Assembly (NCBI RefSeq): GCF_020880815.1
Contig: NZ_JAJITD010000001.1
Location: forward strand, 186,001 to 250,000
DNA: 64,000 bases
Source of the DNA: Paraburkholderia sejongensis
Lineage (GTDB): Bacteria; Pseudomonadota; Gammaproteobacteria; Burkholderiales; Burkholderiaceae
Reading direction: 5' to 3'
This document shows positions 26,734-35,788 of the stretch, piece by piece (within the stretch, counting starts at the first letter, position 1; each line of letters begins with the position of its first letter). The position numbers were made by a program, and so were the translations under genes. The notes beneath the pieces were generated by a model. It did not search any database, had not been told where the DNA came from, and worked only from the letters and a program-made list of their open reading frames with translations.

Positions 26734-26761
26734 TTGTCTTCGCCCGCAAAGCCGACATAAT
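26734..26761 (+). promoter_or_regulatory. Putative sigma-70 promoter of the histidine kinase gene
   Basis: -35 TTGTCT (26734-26739), 16-bp spacer, -10 CATAAT (26756-26761), about 40 bp before the kinase start. The rest of the 450-bp gap between amt and this gene (26360-26733) holds no gene I can support. Confidence 0.5.
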
Positions 26762-26809
26762 GTGCCGACTCCGCGCCCGCTCGGCGGACCACCCCTCCAA
26801 TGCGCACGC

Positions 26810-28684
26810 ATGAGACTGACCACCAAAGGCCTGTTGCTGATCGCGATCCCGGCCGTTTTCGAACTCGCGCTGCTGTCCGGCCTCGTGAAGGCGCAGGCCG
26901 ACACGGCCCTGGCCGAGCGCCTGGCATTGCACAGCGAGAGCGTGCTGCGCCACAGCGCCGCGATTGTCGATCCGGTACTGTCGGAGTCGGTCGCGCTGCG
27001 CGGCGCGGTGCTCGCCAACGACGCGCGCTTCGCGACGCCGGTCGGGCTGTGGATCGACCTCGACCGGCGCATCGATCAACTGGCCGAACTGGTCGCCGAC
27101 AATCCTGGCCAGGTCGAGCGCGTGGTCGAGGTGCGCCAGGCGGTGCAGGCCTACCGGCAATGGTCGGACCGGGTTCAGGACCTGTTGCACGCGGGGCGGC
27201 ACGACGATATCGCCGCGCGCTTTCGCGACCTTGCGCAGGCCGATGTGCTGGACCGCTTCCGCTTGCACGTGAACGCGTTTCAGGCCGAGGAACGGCGTCT
27301 GGACGCGCAGCGCTCGAACGCGGCGGCCGCTGCGCGGGAGCGCCAGCAGACGCTGATCGTCGCCGCCGCGCTCGGCTCGCTGCTGTTCGTTGGGCTGGCC
27401 ATGTGGCTGTTCACGCGCGGCGTGCGCGGCCGGCTCGCGCTGCTGTCCGACAACGCCGGCCGGCTCGCCGGCAACGAGCCGCTCGCGCCGCTCGGCGCGG
27501 GCCGCGACGAGATCGCCCGGCTCGATCTGACCTTGCACGAGACCAGCCGCCGGCTGCTCGAAGCGGAGCGCATCGAGGCGCGCTTTCACGCGGATCTGGA
27601 GCGCCGCACGGTCGAACTCGCGCGCATCAACGAGACGCTGCGGCAGCAGACTCAGGAAAACGAAATGTTCATCTACAGCGTGTCGCACGATCTGCGCGCG
27701 CCGCTGGTGAACCTGCAGGGTTTTTCGAAAGAGCTGATCCGCGCCGGCGACGAACTGCGCGCGGCGGTGCGCGGCTCGTCGCTGGCGGCGGCGACGCGCC
27801 AGCGGATCGAGCGGATCGTCGACGAGGACATCGGCGAGGCGCTGCATTATCTGCAGACCGCGGTGCTGCGCGCGTCGCACATCATCGATGCGCTGCTGCG
27901 GCTGTCGCGGGTCGGACGGGTCGAGTACCGGCGCCAGCGGGTCGATATGCGCGACATCGTGCAACGCGTGGTCGATGCGATGCAGGGCTCGATCCGCGCG
28001 CGGCGCGCGCGCGTGACGGTCGGCGAATTGCCCGCGGTGTGGGGCGACCCGACCGCGCTCGAACAGATCTTCGCGAACCTCGTCGGCAACGCGGTCAATT
28101 ACCAGGACCCGAAGCGCGCGAGCCGCATCGAGATCGGCACGACGCCGGCGCCGCCCGGTGTGCATTCGCTGCGGATCTTCTACGTGCGCGATAACGGCCT
28201 GGGTATTCCGGAGATCGCGCTGCCGCGTCTGTTCAATGCGTTCCAGCGCCTGCACGGCACCGCGACCGCGGGCGAGGGGATCGGCCTTGCGCTGGTGCGC
28301 AGGATGGTCGAGCGGCACGGCGGACGGGTGTGGGCGGAATCGAAGGAAGGGACGGGGACGACGTTGTATCTGTCGCTGCCCGAGGCGGACGCGAGGACGG
28401 AGGCGGGGGCGGGGCGCGAGCAGCCGGCCGCGGGCGCGCCGGCGCTTGCCGAGGCGGCGGCCGGCCAGCCGTCGCGCGACGCGCGGGGCGGCCCGCAGGC
28501 GCAGCTCGACGCGCGCGAGCGGGCGGGGGCGGCCAGTGACGCTAATGCCGGGGCAGGGGCGGCGGTGTTCGGCGCGGGTGTGGCCGCGGCCGGCAAGCCG
28601 GCCGCGCGGTCGGTCGCGCAGTCGGTCATGCGGGCAGGCGGGCGCTCAGTCGCGCAGTCGGCCGAGCCCGAGCGTCCCCTCTGA
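26810..28684 (+). CDS. Membrane-bound sensor histidine kinase (orphan)
   Basis: A 624-residue kinase. Two helices (about 5-25 and 185-205) frame a periplasmic helical sensor of CHASE3-like type. A HAMP-like linker follows, then the phosphoacceptor helix with YSVSHDLRAPLVNLQGF (His near 290). The ATP-binding domain has the N box LVGNAVNYQ, G1 RDNGLGIP and G2 GEGIGLALV. The last 100 residues form an Ala/Gly/Arg-rich tail with repeated SVAQS. No response regulator gene is adjacent, so its partner is elsewhere. ATG 26810 is used; the frame stays open upstream but without similarity. Confidence 0.9.
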   Translation: MRLTTKGLLLIAIPAVFELALLSGLVKAQADTALAERLALHSESVLRHSAAIVDPVLSESVALRGAVLANDARFATPVGLWIDLDRRIDQLAELVADNPGQVERVVEVRQAVQAYRQWSDRVQDLLHAGRHDDIAARFRDLAQADVLDRFRLHVNAFQAEERRLDAQRSNAAAAARERQQTLIVAAALGSLLFVGLAMWLFTRGVRGRLALLSDNAGRLAGNEPLAPLGAGRDEIARLDLTLHETSRRLLEAERIEARFHADLERRTVELARINETLRQQTQENEMFIYSVSHDLRAPLVNLQGFSKELIRAGDELRAAVRGSSLAAATRQRIERIVDEDIGEALHYLQTAVLRASHIIDALLRLSRVGRVEYRRQRVDMRDIVQRVVDAMQGSIRARRARVTVGELPAVWGDPTALEQIFANLVGNAVNYQDPKRASRIEIGTTPAPPGVHSLRIFYVRDNGLGIPEIALPRLFNAFQRLHGTATAGEGIGLALVRRMVERHGGRVWAESKEGTGTTLYLSLPEADARTEAGAGREQPAAGAPALAEAAAGQPSRDARGGPQAQLDARERAGAASDANAGAGAAVFGAGVAAAGKPAARSVAQSVMRAGGRSVAQSAEPERPL

Positions 28685-28691
28685 AGACTCC

Positions 28692-29018
28692 CTAGCAGCG
28701 CGCGAATACGCGCCGCGGCTTCAACAGCCGGCGCCCGCGCACCGACCAGTAGCAACCGCAAACCACCAGCAACGCGACGCCCGCCAGCGCTTCGACAGGG
28801 CTCGGCCGCAGGCCGTGCAGACCGTCGATACTGAACAGTCCGTTGGCGGCGATCAGCAACGCCGCCCACAGCGCGCACGCGGCCTGCAACAGCAGACGCG
28901 TGCCGGTCAGATGTCGCGCGCGGTTATGGCACGACCAGGCGGCCGGCCGGCGGGCACAGAAAAAAGCGATCGCCATCAGCATGATGACGAGAGTCACGAT
29001 CCAGTCGATCAGTTTCAT
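28692..29018 (-). CDS. Small membrane protein, unknown function
   Basis: A 108-residue protein with three hydrophobic helices (about 3-20, 43-60, 75-92) and basic loops. A Shine-Dalgarno GGGAG lies 8 nt before the ATG. It is convergent with the histidine kinase gene, 7 bp away. I do not recognise a family. Confidence 0.65.
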   Translation of the reverse strand: MKLIDWIVTLVIMLMAIAFFCARRPAAWSCHNRARHLTGTRLLLQAACALWAALLIAANGLFSIDGLHGLRPSPVEALAGVALLVVCGCYWSVRGRRLLKPRRVFARC

Positions 29019-29188
29019 CGAAACAGCACTCCCTAAAGCTGCCGCGACTATAGGGAAGTGCTGAGCCGGAAACTATCGGACGATTCTCAAATGTTGGATC
29101 GGATTTTCGGCCGGCGGTGGTCGCCGCCGGGGAGAGATTCGAGCGCGGGGGCTGGGCCCGCGCTCGCTGCTCGATGCATCGATGCAGT

Positions 29189-29770
29189 TCAATGCTCGAT
29201 GCGGGTGCCCAGCAGCACGAGGAATTGCCGGAGCCACTCGGGATGCGCGGGCCACGCGGGCGCGGTGACGAAGTTGGCGTCGGTGATCGCGGCGTCGACC
29301 GGGATGTCCGCGTATTCGCCGCCGGCCAGCTTCACTTCGGGCGCGCAGGCGGGGTAGGCGGAAATGCGCTTGCCGCGAATCACGTCGGCGGCGGCGAGCA
29401 ACTGCGCGGCATGGCAGATCGCGGCGATCGGCTTGCCGGCCTCGGCGAACTGCCGCACCAGTTCGATCACCTTGGGATTGAGCCGCAGATATTCGGGTGC
29501 GCGGCCGCCGGCGATGCCGAGCGCGTCGTACTGCTGCGGATCGACGTCGTCGAAGGTGGCGTTCAGCGTGAACTGGTGACCGGGCTTCTCGGTGTAGGTC
29601 TGGTCGCCCTCGAAATCGTGGATCGCGGTCTTCACGCGCTCGCCTGCTTTCTTGTTCGGACAGACCGCGTCGACGATATGGCCGACTGCCTGCAGCGCCT
29701 GAAACGGCACCATCGTTTCGTAATCCTCGGCGAAGTCGCCGGTCAGGAACAGGATCTTCTTTGCCGCCAT
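29189..29770 (-). CDS. DJ-1/PfpI family protein
   Basis: A 193-residue member of the class I glutamine-amidotransferase-like DJ-1/PfpI group. The nucleophile elbow is AAICHAAQ with Cys119 and His120, and Glu15 is in place in the N-terminal DFAEDYE. Members act as chaperones, glyoxalase/deglycase-like enzymes or isocyanide hydratases, so the exact reaction is open. A Shine-Dalgarno (GGAGATATACG) precedes the start. The upstream region holds a 12-bp tandem repeat. Confidence 0.92.
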   Translation of the reverse strand: MAAKKILFLTGDFAEDYETMVPFQALQAVGHIVDAVCPNKKAGERVKTAIHDFEGDQTYTEKPGHQFTLNATFDDVDPQQYDALGIAGGRAPEYLRLNPKVIELVRQFAEAGKPIAAICHAAQLLAAADVIRGKRISAYPACAPEVKLAGGEYADIPVDAAITDANFVTAPAWPAHPEWLRQFLVLLGTRIEH

Positions 29771-29830
29771 CGTATATCTCCGGTTGATCGATACAACGTT
29801 GGGATGCTGCCAGTGCTCGGGGTCGATGCT

Positions 29831-29914
29831 GAGTGCTCGATGAGGTGCTCAGTGAGGTGCTCAATGGGGTGCTCAATGAGGTGCTCAATGAGGTGCTCAG
29901 TGACGTGCTCGGCC
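29831..29914. repeat. Seven tandem 12-bp units upstream of the DJ-1 gene
   Basis: Units of consensus AGGTGCTCARTG begin at 29831, 29843, 29855, 29867, 29879, 29891 and 29903; the first and last are degenerate. The array lies 60-145 bp upstream of the DJ-1 start, in a 311-bp divergent gap (29771-30081) with no other feature. It is open in several frames, which is a property of the repeat, not evidence for a gene. Confidence 0.9.
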
Positions 29915-30081
29915 AGTCTACTCCATGAAGTTTGACAGAACCGGGTCCGCGTTTGCGCGGCGCTCGCGTTCAGTTCCGGCGGCGGCCGGACTGCGCGCCG
30001 CCCATCCCCGGATCGCGGCGCCGGCGGTATCATGGGCGCGTCTTTGCTAGCGTGAGCCGCCCGGCGCGGCTCCTACTGATC

Positions 30082-30555
30082 ATGATTTCATCTGTTTCCT
30101 CTTCGTTGCTGCGCCGCGTTGCGTGTGTAGTGTTCGGTTTTGGCGTGCTGGCCGCGTGCCAGAAAAACGATGCGTCGACCGGCCAGGTCGCGGGCAAGCT
30201 CAACGACGCCGCCCAGCTCGCCGGTCAGAAGCTCGACCAGGCGGCGAGCTACGTCGGCCGGCAAGTCGACGCGACCAAATCCGCCGCGCAGCAGAACCTC
30301 CAGTCGGCCTCCGCGCCGTCGATCAAGATCGACCCATCGGCGCTCGCCTCCAGCGCGCAGGCCAATCTGCAGAACGCCGCGAGCGCGGCCAACGCGCAAC
30401 TCGGCAAGGCCGCGTCGCTGACCGGCCAGGGCCTCGAAACGGCGGGCCGCAAGCTGCAGGCATGGTCGGCGCAGAACGCGAGCGCGTCGGCTTCGGCGAA
30501 CGCGTCGAACGCATCGGGCGATTTCGCCGATGCGCAAAAACGGACGGACAAATGA
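30082..30555 (+). CDS. Small lipoprotein with helical repeats, unknown function
   Basis: A 157-residue secreted lipoprotein: signal peptide with lipobox VLAACQ at about residues 21-26, then an Ala/Gln-rich amphipathic helical region with repeats of AQLAGQKLDQAASYVGRQVD type, resembling YtxH/CsbD-like or apolipoprotein-like helices. ATG 30082 is used because it directly precedes the signal peptide; the open frame begins at 29932. Probably envelope-associated. No function can be assigned. Confidence 0.8.
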   Translation: MISSVSSSLLRRVACVVFGFGVLAACQKNDASTGQVAGKLNDAAQLAGQKLDQAASYVGRQVDATKSAAQQNLQSASAPSIKIDPSALASSAQANLQNAASAANAQLGKAASLTGQGLETAGRKLQAWSAQNASASASANASNASGDFADAQKRTDK

Positions 30556-30603
30556 CATGCGCGTCAGTCGATTTCGCAGCGACCGGTTTGACGCTGCCGT
30601 TAA

Positions 30604-30624
30604 ATGTAACTATGATCGTTGCAC
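30604..30624. promoter_or_regulatory. Putative Rrf2 operator, copy 1
   Basis: ATGTAAC-N7-GTTGCAC at 30604-30624, 25 bp before the Rrf2 start. It is an imperfect version of the palindrome found before the next gene at 31273-31293. Confidence 0.6.
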
Positions 30625-30649
30625 TTCGTCGGTCTCGGGCGGGTGAGAT

Positions 30650-31099
30650 GTGAACACCAGTAGCCGCTTTGCGTTTGCCGTGCATGTGCTTGCGCTGCTG
30701 TCGTTGCAGAGCGGGGTGCCGTTGTCGTCGGAGATGATCGCGGGCAGCGTGAACACCAATCCCGCGCTGATTCGCCGGCTGCTGGCGATGCTCGCGGAAG
30801 CGGGCCTCACCACCTCGCAGCTGGGCGCGGGCGGCGGCGCGCTGCTGGCGCGCTCGCCCGCGCAGATCACGCTGCTCGACGTGTATCGCGCGGTCGACGA
30901 TGCGCAGTTGTTCGCGCTGCATCGTGAGGAGCCGAATCCGGCCTGCATGGTGGGGCGCAATATTCAGGGCGTGCTGCGCGGCGTGATCGATGAAGCGCAG
31001 CAGGCGATGGAGGCGTCGCTGGCGGCGCGCACGCTCGCCGATGCGACCGCCGACGTGGTGCGTCTCGAGAAACAGCGCGAGCGCAGGCGCCGCGCGTGA
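30650..31099 (+). CDS. Rrf2 family transcriptional regulator (cluster-free, YwnA-like)
   Basis: A 149-residue winged-helix regulator starting at GTG 30650. The HTH is VPLSSEMIAGSVNTNPALIRRLLAMLAEAGL with the wing GAGGGALLA. IscR/NsrR-type members carry three cysteines for an Fe-S cluster; here only one cysteine remains (ACMVGRN), so it should sense something else, as in Bacillus YwnA. The next gene is a YwnB-like NAD(P)-binding protein, matching the ywnA-ywnB pairing. Matching palindromes lie upstream of both genes, which suggests control of both by this protein. Confidence 0.9.
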   Translation: MNTSSRFAFAVHVLALLSLQSGVPLSSEMIAGSVNTNPALIRRLLAMLAEAGLTTSQLGAGGGALLARSPAQITLLDVYRAVDDAQLFALHREEPNPACMVGRNIQGVLRGVIDEAQQAMEASLAARTLADATADVVRLEKQRERRRRA

Positions 31100-31240
31100 G
31101 CCGATGAGCCGGTGCGGCGGGCGCGTCGCGCTGGCCTCACCGGCACTTGCAAGCAGGAAGCGCGGGGCACGTGTCGAGCCGTGTGAACGGTACGCGCGCC
31201 GCGGACGGGCAAACGAAGCAAACGAAGTAACCAACGCAAA

Positions 31241-31267
31241 CGGGGTGAAGTCCCCGCTTTTTTTCTC
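31241..31267 (+). terminator. Rho-independent terminator downstream of the Rrf2 gene
   Basis: CGGGG/CCCCG stem (31241-31256, 6-nt loop) followed by a T-rich run (31258-31264). It lies 140 bp after the Rrf2 stop and just before the operator of the next gene, so that gene needs its own promoter. Confidence 0.75.
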
Positions 31268-31272
31268 TTTAT

Positions 31273-31293
31273 ATGTAATCGATCTAGTTACAT
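31273..31293. promoter_or_regulatory. Putative Rrf2 operator, copy 2
   Basis: ATGTAAT (31273-31279), 7-nt spacer, GTTACAT (31287-31293); with flanking bases TATGTAA/TTACATA it is a good palindrome. It lies 26 bp before the YwnB-like start, where a repressor would block transcription. Confidence 0.7.
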
Positions 31294-31318
31294 ATTCAAC
31301 GGTCAGGAGCACGATGAA

Positions 31319-31966
31319 ATGAGCAAGCAACTGAAAATCGCACTGTTCGGCGCGACCGGCATGGTCGGCTCGCGGATCGCGGCCGAAGCGGCCCGCCGCG
31401 GCCATCAGGTCACCGCGCTGGTGCGCGATCCGGCGCGCGTGCCGGCCGGCGTCGCGAATCTGCATGCGGCGCGCGCCGACCTGCTCGACGCCGCGAGCGT
31501 CGGCGCGGCGGTGCGCGGGCATGACGTCGTCGCGAGCGCGTATGCGCCGCCGCAAGGCGATCTCGCGACGCTGACGCGCGCCACCCATGCGCTCGTCGAA
31601 GGCGTGCGCGCGGCGGGCCTGAAGCGTCTCGTGGTGGTGGGCGGCGCGGGTTCGCTCGAAGTCGCGCCGGGCAAGCAGCTGGTCGACACCGACGGTTTCC
31701 CGGACGCGTATAAGGGCATCGCGCTCGCGCACCGCGACGCGTTCGACTACTACCGCGGCGTCACCGATCTCGACTGGACCTTCTTCGCGCCGGCCGCGCT
31801 GATCGCCCCGGGCGAGCGCACCGGCACGTTCCGCACCGGCGCGGCCACGCTGATCGCCGATGCGGACGGCAACAGCCGCATTTCGGCGGAAGACTACGCG
31901 ATCGCGTTCGTCGACGAACTGGAGCAGGGCCGCTTCGTGCGGCAGATCGCGACCGTCGCTTATTGA
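31319..31966 (+). CDS. NAD(P)-binding oxidoreductase-like protein (YwnB/NmrA type)
   Basis: A 215-residue Rossmann protein. The dinucleotide motif is FGATGMVGSRIAAEAARRGH (about 9-28), and the family phrase LVVVGGAGSLEV lies near 103-114. It lacks the Tyr-x-x-x-Lys site of classical short-chain dehydrogenases, so it may act as an NAD(P)H sensor or a flavin/NADPH reductase-like protein. A Shine-Dalgarno AGGAG is 10 nt upstream. Expression should depend on the neighbouring Rrf2 regulator. Confidence 0.9.
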   Translation: MSKQLKIALFGATGMVGSRIAAEAARRGHQVTALVRDPARVPAGVANLHAARADLLDAASVGAAVRGHDVVASAYAPPQGDLATLTRATHALVEGVRAAGLKRLVVVGGAGSLEVAPGKQLVDTDGFPDAYKGIALAHRDAFDYYRGVTDLDWTFFAPAALIAPGERTGTFRTGAATLIADADGNSRISAEDYAIAFVDELEQGRFVRQIATVAY

Positions 31967-32095
31967 GCGTCTTACTGAGTGACTTACTGAGCGTCGCCGT
32001 TCGCGCAAGCTCCCTAACATTCGGTTACGCATGCGCGGGCGCGGCGGGCAAAACAGCGGCTACACTTGGCGTCTCCCGTTTTCTTACGGATTGCC

Positions 32096-34978
32096 ATGCA
32101 GTCATGCCCGTCGCGGCGTGAGTCCGAGGCTGCGCCGTCCAGCGGCGGGCAGCAGCCGGCGACCCGCGCCGTTCCCCATTTCTCCTCCGACCCTATCGAC
32201 CACGCGCCGGCCGCGCGTCGCGCGCGCTCGCCCGTTGTCAATCGTCTGAGCGGCTGGCGCGGCTGGTTCGGCGCGCTGCTCTGCGCGACGCTGCTCGCGT
32301 GCGTCGGTCTCGCGCCGCGCATCGCCAGTGCCGCCGGCGCGAGCGAGGCCGCCGCGAGTGCTCCGGCGCCCGCGCCTGCCACGCCGGTGATCCCGGCGTT
32401 GCAAAGCCTGATCAATAGCGCGACCGTCAACGCGACGCCCGCCGCGCCGGCTTCCGGCGCATCGGCCGCCGAGGCGGCATCTGCGCCGTCGGCCGCGAGC
32501 CAGGCGGAACTCGCGCGCTCGCTCGACAGCGTGATCGCGACGCTCGACAACGATCGCCAGCGCACCGCGCTCGTCAACCAGCTGAAGAAACTGCGCCAGG
32601 TGTCGCAGGACGCCGCGCAAACCGTCGGTCCGGCCGCGCCCGCGCAGCCCAGCCCGGGGCTACTCGGCGCGATCGCGTCGGGGATCGCATCGTTCGAATC
32701 CGACATGCACCAGGGCCGCACGCCAGTGCGCTACTGGAGCGGCCGCCTGACCGCGGCCGGCAACGAGCTGTACACGATCGTCTCGGGGCAGAGCCGCGAA
32801 AGCCTCGGCAGCATCCTGCTGGCGATGCTCGCGATGCTGGCCGGCTGGGGCGCCTGCGCCGGCGCGCTGATCTACCTGCAGCAGCGGCTGTACCGGCGGC
32901 TCGGCGTCCAGATCGGCCTGCGCCCGAATCCGACCACCCGCGAGCTACTGGTGTTCGCGTTGCGCCGCGTCGGTCCGTGGATCATCGCGTTCGTCGCCGC
33001 GCTCCTGTTCGTGCGCGCGATGCCCGATGCGCTCGGCCGCACGCTCGGCATGGTGGTCGCGTATGCGATCGTGGCGGGCGCGGTGTTCTCGGCGATCTGC
33101 CTGATCATGTTTTCGCTGTTCGGCTCGGGCCACCGGCGCGTCGCGGTGCGGCTGCTGATCGATCACGCGCGCCGCGTGCTGTTCGTGATCGGCGTATGCG
33201 GCGCGCTCGGCGACGCGGCCGTCAACTACGACGTCGCGCATCAGCTCGGCTCGAATCTCGCCGCGCTGATTTCGACCGCGGCCAATATGACGGCCGCGGT
33301 GCTGACCGGCTATTTCGCGCTCGCGTTCCGGCGCCCGGTCGCGCATCTGATCCGCAACCGCTCGTACGAACTGCGCAACGACCACCAGGCCGCGACCGAT
33401 GCGTTCGACGTGCTCGCCGCGCTGTGGCACGTGCCGGTGCTGGTGCTCGCCGCCGCGTCGGTGGTCGCGACGCTGGGCGGTTCGGGTTCGAGCGAGAACG
33501 TGCTGCAGATTTCGATCGTCACCGCGCTGCTGCTGGTGCTGGCGTTTTTCCTGTCGGCGATCGTGCTGCGCATGACACGCCCGCGCAGTGCCCGCGCGCG
33601 CCGTCGCTCGCCGTATCTGACGCGTCTGCTGCGCTTTTGCGGCACGCTGCTCACGCTGTTCATCTGGCTATTCTTCTTCGAGTTGGCCGCGCGGTTGTGG
33701 GGGGTGTCGCTGGCCGCGATGGTCGAGCAGAACGTCGCCGCGCGCGGGATCGCGCATGCGGTGACGGCGATCGTCGCGACGGTGTTCATCGCGTGGCTGC
33801 TGTGGATTCTGGTCGACACCGCGATCACCGAGCAGCTCAATCCGGGCAGTCCGCGCAACAAGGCGCGCAGCCCGAGCATGCGGGCCCGCACGATGCTGCC
33901 GCTGGTGCGCAACGTGTTGCTGGTGACGATCATGACGATCGCCGGCATCGTCACCGCGGCGAACCTCGGCATCAACGTGACGCCGCTGCTGGCGGGCGCC
34001 GGCGTGATCGGTCTGGCGATCGGCTTCGGCGCGCAGTCGCTGGTGACCGACCTGATTACCGGCCTGTTCATCATCATCGAGGACACCATTTCGGTCGGCG
34101 ACTGGATCGACGTCGACGGCGGCCACGCGGGCACGGTCGAGCATCTGTCGATCCGCACCGTGCGGCTGCGCGACGGCCAGGGCGCGATCCACGCGATCCC
34201 GTTCTCGCAGATCAAGATCGTCAAGAACCTGTCGCGCGATTTCGCGTATGCGGTGTTCGAAGTGCGTCTCGCGTTCTCGACCGACGTCGATCAGATCATG
34301 CAGCTGATCCGCGAAGTCGGCGCCGATCTGATGGCCGACTTCCGCTACCGGCGCGAGATGCTCGGGCCGATCGAGGTGTGGGGGCTCGACCGTTTCGATC
34401 CGAACTGGATGGTCGTCAAAGGACAGATCAAGACGCGGCCGCTGCAGCAATGGAGCGTCGCGCGGGCGTTCAATCTGCAGCTCAAGCGCAAGATGGACGA
34501 GGTCGGGATCGAGATTCCGGTCGCGCAGATGCGGGTGTACACGTCGTCGAAGGACAGCGAGGGCGAGCCGTTGCGCGACGATGAGATGACCGGTTTCGTC
34601 GCGCCGGTGGAGGGAGGGCGGCCGGTGCCGCGCGGCGATGACGGTGCTTACGGGCGGCAGTCGGAGGCGCTGCGCGAAGGGGCTCACGCAAGGACGCACG
34701 AACCTTCACGGGAACGCTCGCGCGAAAAGGAGCGCGAGCGCAAACCTGCGCGCGAAGCCGTGACCGACGAACCCTATGAGGCGACGCATCAAGCGACGCA
34801 TCAAGCGACGCATCGAGCGGCCGGCCTCGGCCCGTCGGCGCACGCCGCGCCGCCGGTGCCGCTCGCGCCGGTGCGCGACGTATCGCATGAACCGCGGCCG
34901 GCGCCGCCGCCGACCGGACAAACCGCATCGACTCCGCCGCAGATTCCGACCGCGGGCGATGCGGGCGGGAAGACCTGA
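32096..34978 (+). CDS. MscS family mechanosensitive ion channel
   Basis: A 960-residue channel. An N-terminal segment (about 60-85) looks like a signal sequence or first helix and leads to an Ala-rich periplasmic region (about 90-200). About ten helices follow. The MscS core is near 620-800: the pore helix VIGLAIGFGAQSLVTDLITG, link TISVGDWIDVDGG, and VEHLSIRTVRLRD. The last 130 residues are charged and disordered, with a short THQA repeat. ATG 32096 is used; a TTG at 32066 in frame is also possible. Likely emergency release of osmolytes. Confidence 0.9.
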   Translation: MQSCPSRRESEAAPSSGGQQPATRAVPHFSSDPIDHAPAARRARSPVVNRLSGWRGWFGALLCATLLACVGLAPRIASAAGASEAAASAPAPAPATPVIPALQSLINSATVNATPAAPASGASAAEAASAPSAASQAELARSLDSVIATLDNDRQRTALVNQLKKLRQVSQDAAQTVGPAAPAQPSPGLLGAIASGIASFESDMHQGRTPVRYWSGRLTAAGNELYTIVSGQSRESLGSILLAMLAMLAGWGACAGALIYLQQRLYRRLGVQIGLRPNPTTRELLVFALRRVGPWIIAFVAALLFVRAMPDALGRTLGMVVAYAIVAGAVFSAICLIMFSLFGSGHRRVAVRLLIDHARRVLFVIGVCGALGDAAVNYDVAHQLGSNLAALISTAANMTAAVLTGYFALAFRRPVAHLIRNRSYELRNDHQAATDAFDVLAALWHVPVLVLAAASVVATLGGSGSSENVLQISIVTALLLVLAFFLSAIVLRMTRPRSARARRRSPYLTRLLRFCGTLLTLFIWLFFFELAARLWGVSLAAMVEQNVAARGIAHAVTAIVATVFIAWLLWILVDTAITEQLNPGSPRNKARSPSMRARTMLPLVRNVLLVTIMTIAGIVTAANLGINVTPLLAGAGVIGLAIGFGAQSLVTDLITGLFIIIEDTISVGDWIDVDGGHAGTVEHLSIRTVRLRDGQGAIHAIPFSQIKIVKNLSRDFAYAVFEVRLAFSTDVDQIMQLIREVGADLMADFRYRREMLGPIEVWGLDRFDPNWMVVKGQIKTRPLQQWSVARAFNLQLKRKMDEVGIEIPVAQMRVYTSSKDSEGEPLRDDEMTGFVAPVEGGRPVPRGDDGAYGRQSEALREGAHARTHEPSRERSREKERERKPAREAVTDEPYEATHQATHQATHRAAGLGPSAHAAPPVPLAPVRDVSHEPRPAPPPTGQTASTPPQIPTAGDAGGKT
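34781..34816. repeat. Three tandem 12-bp units inside the MscS gene
   Basis: GCGACGCATCAA occurs at 34781, 34793 and 34805 (last copy with one change). It encodes ATHQATHQATHR in the disordered C-terminal tail of the channel. Confidence 0.9.
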
Positions 34979-34993
34979 ATTCGCAGGTTCAGT

Positions 34994-35650
34994 TCAAGCG
35001 AGCGCTAGCGCGTCGGCAACCCGCACGACGTCGTTCACATGCGTGCTGATCCGCGCGGCTTCGACGCCATACACGTGCAGCGACACGGCTGTGGCATCGC
35101 TCAGGTTGCCGAGCCGATGAATCGCGCCGCGCCCGCTGCGCACATACGAGACCGCGCCGGGCTGGCGCGCCTGCGAGCGCAGCGCGCTCGCGCAATGCTG
35201 CGACTCGTCCCACGCGAAAATCGTTTCGTTTAACTGACCGTCGAGCACCGCGTAGCCGCACCACGTGTGATGCGCATGCACCGGGCTCGCCTGACCCGGC
35301 TGCCAGACCAGCGCGGCAATCGCGTAGCGGCCGTGCGGGTCGGCGGCGAGCAGGTGGCGCCGGTAGCAGTCGGCCGAGCCTTCGCGTTGCGCGGGCGCGA
35401 GCAGCGCCGGGTCGGCGGCCGCCTCGGCGAGCGCGACACGCATGCTGCGCGCGAAGAAACGCGAATGCGACGGTTCGGGGAAGCTCGCGCAGGCCTCGAA
35501 CATCGCGTCGAGCGTGTCGCACAGACGCGCGAGCGGCGTACGCGCAAAATCGCGCTCCGCCGGCGTGGCCGCACGAAAAGTCGCCGCCTGCGACGGCATC
35601 GGATAGTCGGCAAGGCGCTCGAAAGAGGGGGCGCGGAACTCGTCGGTCAT
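34994..35650 (-). CDS. Cysteine dioxygenase-like thiol dioxygenase (cupin)
   Basis: A 218-residue single-domain cupin. The iron ligands are visible as His125 and His127 in PVHAHHTWCGYAVLDG and His178 in GAIHRLGN, the pattern of cysteine dioxygenase and 3-mercaptopropionate dioxygenase. The reaction would be O2-dependent oxidation of a thiol to the sulfinate in the cytoplasm. Thiol specificity cannot be told. It is divergent from an Lrp-type regulator, with a palindrome in between, so that regulator probably controls it in response to an amino acid such as cysteine. Confidence 0.85.
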   Translation of the reverse strand: MTDEFRAPSFERLADYPMPSQAATFRAATPAERDFARTPLARLCDTLDAMFEACASFPEPSHSRFFARSMRVALAEAAADPALLAPAQREGSADCYRRHLLAADPHGRYAIAALVWQPGQASPVHAHHTWCGYAVLDGQLNETIFAWDESQHCASALRSQARQPGAVSYVRSGRGAIHRLGNLSDATAVSLHVYGVEAARISTHVNDVVRVADALALA

Positions 35651-35690
35651 GGTCGTGGTGCAGTGGCTGCGCTGCTGATCGGCTGTTTTT

Positions 35691-35740
35691 GGGTATCGAT
35701 ATTTATACCCGTTTGACCCGAGAAAGAGTTTCCATATAAT
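35691..35740 (+). promoter_or_regulatory. Lrp gene promoter with upstream palindrome
   Basis: Promoter: -35 TTGACC (35713-35718), 16-bp spacer, -10 TATAAT (35735-35740). Immediately upstream is the palindrome GGGTAT-N8-ATACCC (35691-35710). It lies between the divergent dioxygenase and lrp genes and could bind the Lrp-type protein to control both. Confidence 0.72.
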
Positions 35741-35788
35741 TCCCCCACGGGTTAGAAAAGTAGAATAATTTCCTCTAAGGGGTAGCGC

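Noticed and set aside
34781-34816. Tandem 12-mers considered as a CRISPR-like or regulatory repeat
   Set aside because: They are in frame within the MscS tail and encode ATHQ repeats; no spacers.
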